A stretch of DNA of 64,000 nucleotides from Leptospiraceae bacterium (GTDB lineage: Bacteria > Spirochaetota > Leptospiria > Leptospirales > Leptonemataceae). Shown here one piece after another: positions 24,754 through 33,718 of this stretch. The notes under the pieces were generated by a model. That model ran no database searches and was not told where the DNA came from. It saw nothing but the letters and a program-made list of their open reading frames with translations. The position numbers were made by a program, and so were the translations under genes. The stretch lies in the NCBI GenBank assembly GCA_002717505.1, contig PBEB01000047.1:1-64000 (forward strand). Reading direction: 5' to 3'. Every line of letters starts with the position of its first letter. The first letter of the stretch is position 1.

Positions 24754-27700
24754 ATGCGTTGGCCGCAATTGCCCGGTAGCGGGATTTGCTGCCTTCTTCT
24801 GCTAATTCTAGCAGGATTCTCTTCGCCACAGCTACTGGCCCAGCCTCTGGTGGATCCTGCTCTGCATTACAGGACTTACCGAACCCCTCACTTCGCAATC
24901 CATTATCCTGCCGGCTATCTGGACAATGCCCGGCGCCTGGGTTCCCTGGCCGAGGAGCGTTACAGATCCCTGGAATACAGGTACCGCTCCGGGATCGCTG
25001 TTACGCATATCATCCTGATCCCGAATACCGACACAGTGAATGCTTTCGCTTCCACTTACGTTGTGGATCGGGTGGCTCTCTATGTACAGTCTCCCACTCC
25101 AGGGGAGTTTTCCCGCTTTGACCTCTGGCAGGATCATATATTTACTCATGAATACACACATATTCTGAATTTGTTCCCTTACGAGGGCTTCGCCAACGTG
25201 GTGCTCCGTATCTTTGCCGGTTTGCCGCCAAATTCACTGACGCCCACCGGCCTCATAGAAGGCTTTGCGGTGTACGAAGAGAGTCAGCAAGGGAAGGGCC
25301 GACTGGAGGACCCGCTTACCGATATGGTGGTTCGGGCAGCTATTCTGGAAGATCGGTTCCCGGCATTGGAAGAAATAATGGCAGGAAGCCATCGCTGGCC
25401 GCTGGGAAGCACACCTTACCTCTTCGGTGGCCGGTTCGTTCAGTTCTTACGTGAATACCCGGCCTTTAAACAAAGCGGAGCCAGCGCTCGACTGGACGAA
25501 TACTATCTGTCAGAAGATGTTCCCATCCTCTCAGCGGAGCGCCTGGAGCGACTGGGATATCCGGATGTTCTGGAATTGTATGAAATGTTCAAGGAATGGG
25601 AAAAGTTAAGGTTAAGCAATCGCTTTAACTCTGAGACTCCCTATAATAGGCTCACGGATTCCGGGTTCACAAAAAAATTCTTGCAGATTCACAATGGACG
25701 TCTGTTTTTCTTCGGCTCTCTTCCCGCCGAGCACGGTATCTTCAGTATCCCGCTGAGCGAACTATCCGGGTCGCATAAATCAACCGCTGAACCTGATATT
25801 GAACATCCGGACGTCAGAGCGCACAGCTTATCCTATTTCCGCAGAAGCCGCACCTCTGGCGGTTTTACTTTTACTGGCCCGCCTCCAGGCCAGTCCATGG
25901 GGGAGCCAGAACATCATCTACTGGCATCGCAGGAGAGCTTTCCTGACTATTCAGGATTACGATATCAGCTTTATCGCGCGGATGGATTGGGGCTTCAGGA
26001 AGTAGCTCCAGATTCTCGCATCCTTTTTCCCAGTGCCCGCAGGGATCGCCTTGCTTACATCAAAAGAGAGGATCCATATAGATATCTGATGGTAGCCCGA
26101 GTTACGGGGGAGGGCCGAATTCAAGATGAACGAATTCTGCTTTCCACAGACCTACATGGCATTCTAACCAACAGTGTTCTGTCTCCCGATGCTTCGCTGG
26201 TTATTGGTATCTATCGCAAGGAAGCCACCGGACATCCGGTGCTGGTAGGCTGCGCAGTCCGGTCAGGAAGTGTTAGAATCAGGTCTGAGAATCGCATGCG
26301 GGCAGACGCTGAGAAACCTGGGCTTTTAGACAATGCGAAAAAGTCGGCCGTGTCAAACTGCAGGGTACTTGTGTCAGCGGAGGGCTCAATCACTCATCCA
26401 TCCTTTTCGGAAAATGGAATCCTGTTTTCTTCGGATCGCACCGGGAGATACGAACTATACCGACTTAACAGAAAGCCCAATGCAGTCTGGTCTGAACTCT
26501 TAAGCGGAAGGGAACCATCTGTAGAACAGCTTAGCGAAAGCTCCACCGGCTTATTCTATCCAGTAGCGCATAGTGGTCAGATCTTTGCTTTACGATATTT
26601 TGCTAATGGATATGATATCGTGTCCCTGGATACTGAAAGACTCCTGGCTAAAGATGTCAGCGATGCCTTTCAGAACCAGGATGTCAGTTCTCCATTGAAG
26701 GAATTCCACCTACCGTCCAGTTCCGACGTTTCCACCGAAGCCTACAACGGTCCACTGGAGGTTCGACCCTATTTCGCGGGCTTTCTTTTTGGGATTTCGG
26801 CGGCGGAAAGCGGCATTCTGGCATTTGATCCACTGCAGAGGCATCAGATTGGGCTGGGACTCGGCCTGCTGGATGAAACCCCTTATTTTTCCGCGTACTA
26901 TTCCTATAATCGATTCTCGCATTCACTTAACCTGAGCTACGCAAGAAGTAGCCTGAGTAAGAGGGAGTTCTATTGCGATGTTCCCCGGGGCGCATTGATC
27001 TATCTCTGTCTGGACGATACCTATCAGTTCGAGTATGCAGAAGCGTCCATCGATCGAGATAATCCCGGCCGGGAATTTGATCAGGAGTATTCGCTTGGCT
27101 TACGGCATGAAAAGCATCGGAATTCAGATAGCCTGGCTTCGCTGGTTTTCCCCCAGAGGGATGTAAATCTAAGCTCCATCTTTGCAGGTTATGGAATTAG
27201 CAATGCCACAAGCTTTCCGGAATCCATAAGTCTGGAGAGAGGAATTTCATTGTACGGAGAGGCAGCATTCTACCCTCAGTCCTGGGTAACTCTTTACGAT
27301 GACTTTAGCAAGCGAAAGGAGACTGCAGAGTTTTATAGCGTCGAAGCGCAGGCAGAGTTCTTTATTCCCTTTTTTCTTGACCACCACGTTCCTTATCTTG
27401 CAGCAAATGCGCGATGGACCAGCGGAAAGAACCCGGAAGTGTATCGAGTGCGTCTGAGTTCTTATATGCGAGGCCTGATTCCGGAAGCTTCGCCTTATGG
27501 CCGGGGAGCCATAGTGCTTACGGCGGAGTACAGGTTCCCATTACTATGGCTGTCCAGGCGGTTGATTCTCTGGTGGCCTTCGCTGGGGCTTCGCTATATT
27601 TCATTGGCACCATTCTACGACTATGGCCAATCTTTTGAGAGGGAAGTCTATAGAGACACCTGGAACCGATCTTATGGCATCTACACAGACATTGGTTTGA

Positions 27701-27900
27701 ACATCTTCTATCTTCCCATCGCCATTCGCCTGATATACGCAAGAGGTGAGGGACCGGCGGGGGAAACCAGCTACGGATTTGGATTGCTCGTAGGCGCCCA
27801 GGCAAATTCGCAAGGCATGGACCATGATCCGTTTGCCCGCGCCTTGCGTAAGAATGCGCAAAGACGTCCAGCCCTGGATGCGCAGCAGCATTCCCATTAG
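24754..27900 (+). CDS. Secreted zinc-peptidase/beta-propeller/outer-membrane-barrel protein
   Basis: A 1048-residue protein with a signal peptide (cut near LLAQP). Residues 35-290 look like a gluzincin peptidase: HEYTH at 132-136 gives the two zinc His and catalytic Glu, and IEGFAVYEES at 168-177 gives the third ligand. Residues about 310-650 hold TolB/DPP-IV-like propeller strands (SPDASLVIGIYR, SENGILFSSDRTGRYELYRL). The last 380 residues alternate aromatic and polar residues like a beta-barrel (YFSAYYSYNRFSHSLNLSYA...). It starts 3 bp after metG, so it is probably cotranscribed. It may be an exported protease on the outer membrane. Confidence 0.75.
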   Translation: MRWPQLPGSGICCLLLLILAGFSSPQLLAQPLVDPALHYRTYRTPHFAIHYPAGYLDNARRLGSLAEERYRSLEYRYRSGIAVTHIILIPNTDTVNAFASTYVVDRVALYVQSPTPGEFSRFDLWQDHIFTHEYTHILNLFPYEGFANVVLRIFAGLPPNSLTPTGLIEGFAVYEESQQGKGRLEDPLTDMVVRAAILEDRFPALEEIMAGSHRWPLGSTPYLFGGRFVQFLREYPAFKQSGASARLDEYYLSEDVPILSAERLERLGYPDVLELYEMFKEWEKLRLSNRFNSETPYNRLTDSGFTKKFLQIHNGRLFFFGSLPAEHGIFSIPLSELSGSHKSTAEPDIEHPDVRAHSLSYFRRSRTSGGFTFTGPPPGQSMGEPEHHLLASQESFPDYSGLRYQLYRADGLGLQEVAPDSRILFPSARRDRLAYIKREDPYRYLMVARVTGEGRIQDERILLSTDLHGILTNSVLSPDASLVIGIYRKEATGHPVLVGCAVRSGSVRIRSENRMRADAEKPGLLDNAKKSAVSNCRVLVSAEGSITHPSFSENGILFSSDRTGRYELYRLNRKPNAVWSELLSGREPSVEQLSESSTGLFYPVAHSGQIFALRYFANGYDIVSLDTERLLAKDVSDAFQNQDVSSPLKEFHLPSSSDVSTEAYNGPLEVRPYFAGFLFGISAAESGILAFDPLQRHQIGLGLGLLDETPYFSAYYSYNRFSHSLNLSYARSSLSKREFYCDVPRGALIYLCLDDTYQFEYAEASIDRDNPGREFDQEYSLGLRHEKHRNSDSLASLVFPQRDVNLSSIFAGYGISNATSFPESISLERGISLYGEAAFYPQSWVTLYDDFSKRKETAEFYSVEAQAEFFIPFFLDHHVPYLAANARWTSGKNPEVYRVRLSSYMRGLIPEASPYGRGAIVLTAEYRFPLLWLSRRLILWWPSLGLRYISLAPFYDYGQSFEREVYRDTWNRSYGIYTDIGLNIFYLPIAIRLIYARGEGPAGETSYGFGLLVGAQANSQGMDHDPFARALRKNAQRRPALDAQQHSH

Positions 27901-27984
27901 CCCTGACTTTCCGGTCTTTGCGAAAGGGAAAGCGGCGGCGACGCAGAGTGTATTGCTCCTGCCATATTTCTTGCGTCTCATTTC

Positions 27985-28007
27985 TGCCGGCTGGAGTTCA
28001 GCCGGCA
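27985..28007. terminator. Hairpin between convergent genes
   Basis: TGCCGGCTG and CAGCCGGCA form a perfect 9-bp GC-rich stem with a 5-nt loop. It lies in the 207-bp gap between the peptidase-barrel gene and the converging aminotransferase gene. No T-run follows on either strand. Confidence 0.45.
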
Positions 28008-28107
28008 AGCGTGCTAACTGAGAAAACTGGACCCAGCGTCATGTCCGGCGGGCGAAATCCGGAAATCCCCGACTCCAGAGACAGTGGAGTATATGAACCG
28101 GAAAAAG

Positions 28108-29265
28108 TCAGGCCATAATGGCCTGCACCGCAGCAATGACATCCATACAGTCTTCATCGCTCATTGCACTGTAAATTGGCAATGAAACAATCCGGGCGAA
28201 AATCTCTTCACAGGCAGGAAATTGCTGCGGCTGAAGACCATAGCGTTCTCGATAGTAAGTCATGCGATAAAGCGGAATAAAATGTAATCCGGTGCCAATG
28301 TTTTTCTCTTCCATGGCTGCAATAAACTGGTCTCGATTCGAATCGATCTCAAGGGTATAGAGATGATAGGCAGAGCCGCTCTGTTCCGGACAGGGGCGAA
28401 TTCCGGGAATCTCGGAAAAGGCTCTCTGATAGCTCTCATGGATTAGCTTTCTGCGCTCCCACATGGAATGGGCTCGCTGTAGCTGTACCCGTCCAATGGC
28501 AGAGGCAATATCGGAGAGATTGTATTTATATCCCTGTTCCACTACATCGTAGTGCCATCCAGCCCGTCGATGAGCCGGAGTCGCTATTCCATGAAGTCGC
28601 ATTCTGCGGACTCGCTCGATGAGGTCCGGACGGTCCCCGGTGATCATTCCGCCTTCACCGGTGGTCATATTTTTTGTGGCGTAGAAGCTGAAAGCCGTTA
28701 CCGGTCCTCTTCGGCCAACGTAACCGGGTCCATCCTTCGCAGGAAAGCTATGCGCTGCATCCTGCAGCAGCTCGATTCCTGCCCTTTCGCAAAGAGCGAA
28801 CAATGCATCAAGATCGCAAACTCGACCGCCATAATGGACACAGATTACAGCTCGAACTCTTCCCAGGTCACAGACCGGTCCCTCTGCGGTCTGCTTACAT
28901 CCCTCCAGGAAGCATTGCACGGCCCCAGGACTGAGAAGATAATCATCTCGGTCTACATCCAGAAGAACCGGCCGGGCGCCGGTGCGACTCACCACTTCCG
29001 CAGTTGCTGTGAAGGTAAGGGCCGGCACAAGTACTACATCCCCGGGACCAATGCCCAGAGCGACCAGGCCGAGATGCAAAGCGGCCGTGGCCGAATTCAG
29101 GGCCGCAGCGCCAGGTGCTCCAATCATGGCCGCAAATTCCGTTTCGAATGCATCGGTTTCAGGGCCGGAAGTAATCCATCCGGACTCCATCACGCGTTTC
29201 ACCGCTTCAAATTCCCCATCGCTCAAGTCAGGACGGGCGAAGGGTAGTTTACTGGTTCTTTCCAT
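28108..29265 (-). CDS. DegT/DnrJ/EryC1/StrS-family sugar aminotransferase
   Basis: A 385-residue PLP enzyme that aminates a nucleotide-linked keto-sugar. Family motifs: PFARPDLSDGEFEAVKRVMESGWITSGP, the AALNSATAALHLGL cofactor loop, QDAAHSF, and FSFYATKNMTTGEGG with the PLP lysine; the end holds SLPIYSAMSDED. ATG 29265 (preceded by AGCAGG) is preferred over the frame's first start at 29325. Its start overlaps the end of the GT-C gene by 17 bp, so it is the last gene of a three-gene glycan operon. ArnB-like or another amino-sugar role is possible; the substrate is not readable. Confidence 0.9.
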   Translation of the reverse strand: MERTSKLPFARPDLSDGEFEAVKRVMESGWITSGPETDAFETEFAAMIGAPGAAALNSATAALHLGLVALGIGPGDVVLVPALTFTATAEVVSRTGARPVLLDVDRDDYLLSPGAVQCFLEGCKQTAEGPVCDLGRVRAVICVHYGGRVCDLDALFALCERAGIELLQDAAHSFPAKDGPGYVGRRGPVTAFSFYATKNMTTGEGGMITGDRPDLIERVRRMRLHGIATPAHRRAGWHYDVVEQGYKYNLSDIASAIGRVQLQRAHSMWERRKLIHESYQRAFSEIPGIRPCPEQSGSAYHLYTLEIDSNRDQFIAAMEEKNIGTGLHFIPLYRMTYYRERYGLQPQQFPACEEIFARIVSLPIYSAMSDEDCMDVIAAVQAIMA

Positions 29266-30856
29266 CCTGCTCTGGAGCTGTTTGAAATTGGACTTCAATG
29301 TCGCGGTAGAGTACTGCGTTCCCATGCTTCATCTTCGGTTTTTCTGGAGCGGGCTCAATCAGAATCGTGCCATTTACTCGGCCGGGGCACAAAGCTTCCG
29401 GACCGAAAAGGATTTGGTACGGTGGATCTATGCAGGCTCTGAGATCTCGTCGCTCCATTTGAAGCATTAGACCAGCAGCTCCGGGCCAATGGGCCAGATG
29501 CTCCTTCTTTAAACCAATTCGGTAGATTGCGTCGGGATTCGATTCAAGGTCGGTTTCTTCGATCAATAAGGCAAGTAGCTCCGATGGTCGGAAGTTTCCG
29601 CTGGGAGCACTAGCATCTCGGAGACTGCCTGTGAGCAAGAGACCTCCGAGGAGAGCTACTACACCGAAAACTACCGGCCAGGACGATGTTTCAAACTCGG
29701 ATTCTTGTTCTTCAGCGCTGGAATTTGTTGTGGGGGCTAACTTCTTTTTCAGTCTGGATAACCATTGGCGCTCTGGATGCCAGAGTGGGCTGAGGTTAAT
29801 TACCAGAATCAGGGCATTGATGGTCAGTAAATGATCGAATAGATGGGGCACCAGCATCCCGGGTGTGCGAAGGGCCCCATAGAAGCTGCCTGCGATCAAA
29901 ATAAGGCTCAATGCCAGAAGGCGCTTTTCTGTTTTTCCCAGAGTCTTTCGACCGATAGAAAGATACAGACCCAGGGAAAGAAGCGAAAACAAAGGAAAAC
30001 CTATGCGAAAGGGGCCATCCATTGCTGAAAGCATAAAGATCAGAGCCTTTCCCGGTTTTCTCCATGTAGTGTTCTCTGACAGATAGATCAGGATGGCCTT
30101 TAGATTACCGCCATCGTTCAGTACTGCTTCATAGATCGGAATCGCGATTCCTGCCGTAAGAATCATAAAGCCGGCCACAAGAGGCCATACCAGACTTGAC
30201 TGAAAGAGCTTGCCCCTCTTGTGGAGTTCGAACCAGAGATATATGAGATAAATCAGAGCAGGTCCGAGAAATATCAAGCTACCTGCATGGCTGTGTAAAA
30301 TCCAGATGGCCGAAAATGCCAATCCCGGCAGGGCCCAAAAATCTCCCTGGCCCGACCTGATCAAATTTATGGCGAACCATAACACTGGCAATATCGTGAG
30401 GTGCGGTCCCCAGGGGCTGAAGAGAACGTGCCCTCCTTGATGCCAGATTAGGATTATACAGAATAATAGAAGCAGGACTCGAGTGAAAGAGGATAAACCC
30501 AGCTTTCTGGCCGAAGAAAGAGCGGCCATGCCCATGGCTGCGTTGGCAACCCAAACAGCGATAGTCGACTGATAATAGTGCGAATACTCCGCGAACCACT
30601 GCGAAGGCAGAATGTAATCCACCAGGGCCATCCAATAAAAGGAAATTGGCCCGATATGAAAAAAACCCAGCCTGGAATAGGCTCCCCTCAGTACATCCCA
30701 TTCAGAAGCCATATGTACCTGGCGTGCGATGAGAGCAATGTCCCCCATCTCTTCGAAAGAGCTCCCCATGTCGGGTAGCAACGCCAGAAGCAAGCCCAGC
30801 ATATAGGCCAGCCATCCGAATTCTGATAGGTAAGGTTTCCAGCGTTCAGGCTTCAA
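29249..30856 (-). CDS. GT-C-type membrane glycosyltransferase (GT39/ArnT-like), putative
   Basis: A 535-residue polytopic protein with about ten membrane helices in the first 340 residues and a soluble C-terminal part. The first loop (GDIALIARQVHMASEWDVLRG..., followed by FHIGPISFYWMAL) has the acidic residue and layout of GT-C enzymes that use polyprenyl-phosphate sugars. Start TTG 30856 is backed by AGAGG 4 nt upstream and overlaps the end of the GT87 gene by 11 bp. It stands between a GT87 and a DegT gene, which supports a role in envelope glycans. No exact family match by eye. Confidence 0.6.
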   Translation of the reverse strand: MKPERWKPYLSEFGWLAYMLGLLLALLPDMGSSFEEMGDIALIARQVHMASEWDVLRGAYSRLGFFHIGPISFYWMALVDYILPSQWFAEYSHYYQSTIAVWVANAAMGMAALSSARKLGLSSFTRVLLLLFCIILIWHQGGHVLFSPWGPHLTILPVLWFAINLIRSGQGDFWALPGLAFSAIWILHSHAGSLIFLGPALIYLIYLWFELHKRGKLFQSSLVWPLVAGFMILTAGIAIPIYEAVLNDGGNLKAILIYLSENTTWRKPGKALIFMLSAMDGPFRIGFPLFSLLSLGLYLSIGRKTLGKTEKRLLALSLILIAGSFYGALRTPGMLVPHLFDHLLTINALILVINLSPLWHPERQWLSRLKKKLAPTTNSSAEEQESEFETSSWPVVFGVVALLGGLLLTGSLRDASAPSGNFRPSELLALLIEETDLESNPDAIYRIGLKKEHLAHWPGAAGLMLQMERRDLRACIDPPYQILFGPEALCPGRVNGTILIEPAPEKPKMKHGNAVLYRDIEVQFQTAPEQDGKNQ

Positions 30857-32225
30857 TGGTCCTCTGCTTCTCCTTTTTGATTACAAGAAAGAGTAACAAA
30901 GCCAGGATGATATTGGCCAGAAGCTTTATGTAGTAGAACGCGGAGAATCCCCGGTAGAGTACGTTGTTCCATTTTTCCAGAAAATCTGTGTAAATGTAGA
31001 ACGGAGGAAAATAGAATAGCCAGAGGCAAAGCAATACGGCGCCCAGAATCAAATACGAATCACGCACATGGAGAATGCCGTAGAACAGAAGAACGAGCAG
31101 AGGAAGGATGAGTACAACTTGATGATGGTACCAGGTAAGAGGGGATACCATGGTCATTACAGCCACATAGTAGGAGAAATGAAGACTGCTTTTCCAGCGA
31201 TCCTCTCTCATATTGCGAACGTACCTGGTAAGGGCGATACAGGAAAGAATCCAGCCTGCATTGGTTATCAAAGTTAGCGCCTTGCCTAGAGCCGGACTGA
31301 AGAACAGAACTTCCGTTCCTGCTGGCTCCACGGCAAAATTGGAAATAAACAATCTGGAATACAGGCTCTTAAAGGACTGGTTCAGCGGATGGCTAACCGG
31401 CCATTCTAGAATTGGGATATTGTCGGTAAGAAGGAATCCGAATAGGATTTCCTGGATATAGTAACGAATGGGTTCCCAGGAAAAGTAGGCGATGCTGGCC
31501 AGGCCCAGCACCAGAAGGGATCCTACAATTGCGCCCATTACCTTCCATCGCTTCTCCAGTAGAAGTTTCAGGCCAAGAAACAGAGGCGATAGCTTGATGA
31601 CAGCGCCCATAGAGAGCGCTATTCCGGACAATATTGGGTACTTTCGTTCAGTAAACAGAGCCACCACAAGAGTGGCCAGAGTCAGTACATTGATTTGTCC
31701 ATCTTTGAAATCTGATTCCAGAGGATTGAGAGTTGGTAAGATCGCCAGGCCCACCCCTGTAAGCAGAAAGATCCAGTACCGCCGGTTGGGTAACTTCCGG
31801 TATCGATCCATTCCCAGCAGGTACATGGCCATGGACACTACTATGGCCGTCATCAAGAAAGCTTTGATGGAAACGAACAGACTCTGGGCCCGCTTCATAG
31901 TCACTTCTGGAAGCGGAATCATAAACAGATAAAAGGGAGGGCTGTATAGGTTAGCGCGAAAGATCTTGAACTCAATGTGATGGTCTGCGGCTGCTTGTCG
32001 AATAACCGGCAAAGAATAAACGTTTTGCCGGTCCAGAGTCATCTTATGGGCAAGATAGTAGGCCGGAAAATCAAGCTGTTCCGAGTTTTGAGCATACCTT
32101 CGATGCCCTTTTTGAAAATCGTAAAAAAGCCCCATTCCCAGGATGAGAATAATGATAGAAAGAATCTTAAAAAATAGGCTGCTTTTTTGAAACCTGGGAG
32201 GTAAGTGGAGGTTTTTTGAACTCAT
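30846..32225 (-). CDS. GT87-family (DUF2029) membrane glycosyltransferase
   Basis: A 459-residue protein with about ten membrane helices. The N-terminal loop LDFPAYYLAHKMTLDRQNVYS followed by NLYSPPFYLFMIPL is the GT87 signature, as in mycobacterial polyprenol-phosphate-mannose transferases. It is first in the operon GT87, GT-C, DegT, all on the minus strand with overlapping ends. It is divergent from the symporter gene with a 54-bp gap that must hold both promoters. Confidence 0.75.
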   Translation of the reverse strand: MSSKNLHLPPRFQKSSLFFKILSIIILILGMGLFYDFQKGHRRYAQNSEQLDFPAYYLAHKMTLDRQNVYSLPVIRQAAADHHIEFKIFRANLYSPPFYLFMIPLPEVTMKRAQSLFVSIKAFLMTAIVVSMAMYLLGMDRYRKLPNRRYWIFLLTGVGLAILPTLNPLESDFKDGQINVLTLATLVVALFTERKYPILSGIALSMGAVIKLSPLFLGLKLLLEKRWKVMGAIVGSLLVLGLASIAYFSWEPIRYYIQEILFGFLLTDNIPILEWPVSHPLNQSFKSLYSRLFISNFAVEPAGTEVLFFSPALGKALTLITNAGWILSCIALTRYVRNMREDRWKSSLHFSYYVAVMTMVSPLTWYHHQVVLILPLLVLLFYGILHVRDSYLILGAVLLCLWLFYFPPFYIYTDFLEKWNNVLYRGFSAFYYIKLLANIILALLLFLVIKKEKQRTIEA

Positions 32226-32279
32226 TCCGGGGCTCAGAACAACACTCAGTAGTCCCGATCTACAATCAATCCGGTTTTT

Positions 32280-33641
32280 ATGGACCTATTGTATCTTCCA
32301 CTCATCCTTTATCTCTTAATTGTCTTTTGCGTACCTTTTTTTCTCAGGAAGGAAAAGACCACCGATGAATCCTACTTCCTGGCAGGACGAAGCCTGGGCT
32401 TTCGGGCCTCCTTCCTATCTGTGGTGGCTACGGAAACTTCGGTAGCTACCGTACTGATTTTTCCGGCTGCAGGCTATGCCGGTCGCTGGAATCTACTCGC
32501 TCTCTGTCTGGGATACATTGCAGGTCGCATCTTCGTTGCCAGATACTACCTGAAATCCATCTACGAAATGACAGACACCTCCATCTATAAGGCTGTTGGC
32601 ACGGACCATGGATCCAGGGCCTTTCTTGAGCTGGCATATTTAGCAGCAAAATATATATCCAGCGGTGTGCGATTCTTTATGGGAGGCCTCGCTCTGGCCG
32701 AGCTCTTCGGTGGACCTGTTGCTTTCTGGATTTTACTCACAGCTCTAGTGGCAGGAATCTACAGTCTAACTGGAGGGCTTCGTGCAGTGGTTGTAACGGA
32801 TCAGCTTCAGGGGCTGATTTTATTCTTCACCGGCTTGATACTAATGGGCCTGCTCTGGCCTCCTGCTGAATTTCTCACCGGTACCGTAGGTCCGGCTCTG
32901 TTTAGCTGGAAGCTGGATCTGTTCGATGGAACCCATACAATTCCTCTCTTCATAGGAGGGGCCATTGTTTCCATAGGTAGCCATGGGGCGGACCAGGATT
33001 TACTCCAGCGAATTCTGGCAGTGAAAACCCTGAAGCTAGCCCGCCGCTCTCTGGCCTGGAGCGGAGTAGGAGCCACGGTGGTAATCATGACGTTTGTGGC
33101 TGTGGGCTCTTTCCTGTATGCGGCAAATCCAGATCTGGGCGATACCGGTCAGCTTCTGGCTTACGTAAAACTAAGCGCCAACCCTATCCTTTCCGGTCTT
33201 TTCGCTGTACTTGTCGCTGCCGCATCTATGTCAACACTGGATAGCGCCATCCATTCCACCGGCGCCGTATGGAAATCCATGCTTGGCTCTCAGAAATCCG
33301 GACGTTGGTTTTCGCTGCTTTCTTTGATCGTTCTTTCTGGAGCAGCCCTTGCTTTCATTTACTTCGAAAAGAGGGCCGACAATTTGCTGGCTCTGGCCCT
33401 GGGATCCATGAATTATATCAACGGCGGCCTCATCGGGATATTCACTTATTTCGTTTTCTGGAAACGCCCCCTGACTTTGCTTCCCATGGCCCTGGCAATT
33501 TCGGCTGGTTTTCTTACAACTTTGCTCTTGAATCTGGTGGGAGTTCACTGGACCTTCATTGCTCTGGCATCCAGTTCCAGCGCCCTTCTGGCTGCGTTTT
33601 TAGGACAATGGATCGGGTCAGACAAAGCTAAAGTCCAATAG
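32280..33641 (+). CDS. Sodium:solute symporter (SSS family)
   Basis: A 453-residue transporter with about 13 membrane segments of the SSF/SSS family. Typical parts are DESYFLAGRSLGFRASFLSVVATETS in the first helices, SLTGGLRAVVVTDQLQGLILF, and GADQDLLQRILAVK with the following helix. It imports an organic solute with Na+; the solute (sugar, amino acid, pantothenate and others in the family) cannot be told. It stands alone. Confidence 0.88.
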   Translation: MDLLYLPLILYLLIVFCVPFFLRKEKTTDESYFLAGRSLGFRASFLSVVATETSVATVLIFPAAGYAGRWNLLALCLGYIAGRIFVARYYLKSIYEMTDTSIYKAVGTDHGSRAFLELAYLAAKYISSGVRFFMGGLALAELFGGPVAFWILLTALVAGIYSLTGGLRAVVVTDQLQGLILFFTGLILMGLLWPPAEFLTGTVGPALFSWKLDLFDGTHTIPLFIGGAIVSIGSHGADQDLLQRILAVKTLKLARRSLAWSGVGATVVIMTFVAVGSFLYAANPDLGDTGQLLAYVKLSANPILSGLFAVLVAAASMSTLDSAIHSTGAVWKSMLGSQKSGRWFSLLSLIVLSGAALAFIYFEKRADNLLALALGSMNYINGGLIGIFTYFVFWKRPLTLLPMALAISAGFLTTLLLNLVGVHWTFIALASSSSALLAAFLGQWIGSDKAKVQ

Positions 33642-33718
33642 TCTGACTCTAATGAGGAGACCTCAAGCGAATCGCATTATTTTTCAGGTCCTGAATCACT
33701 GGATTGGAAATCTCGGCA

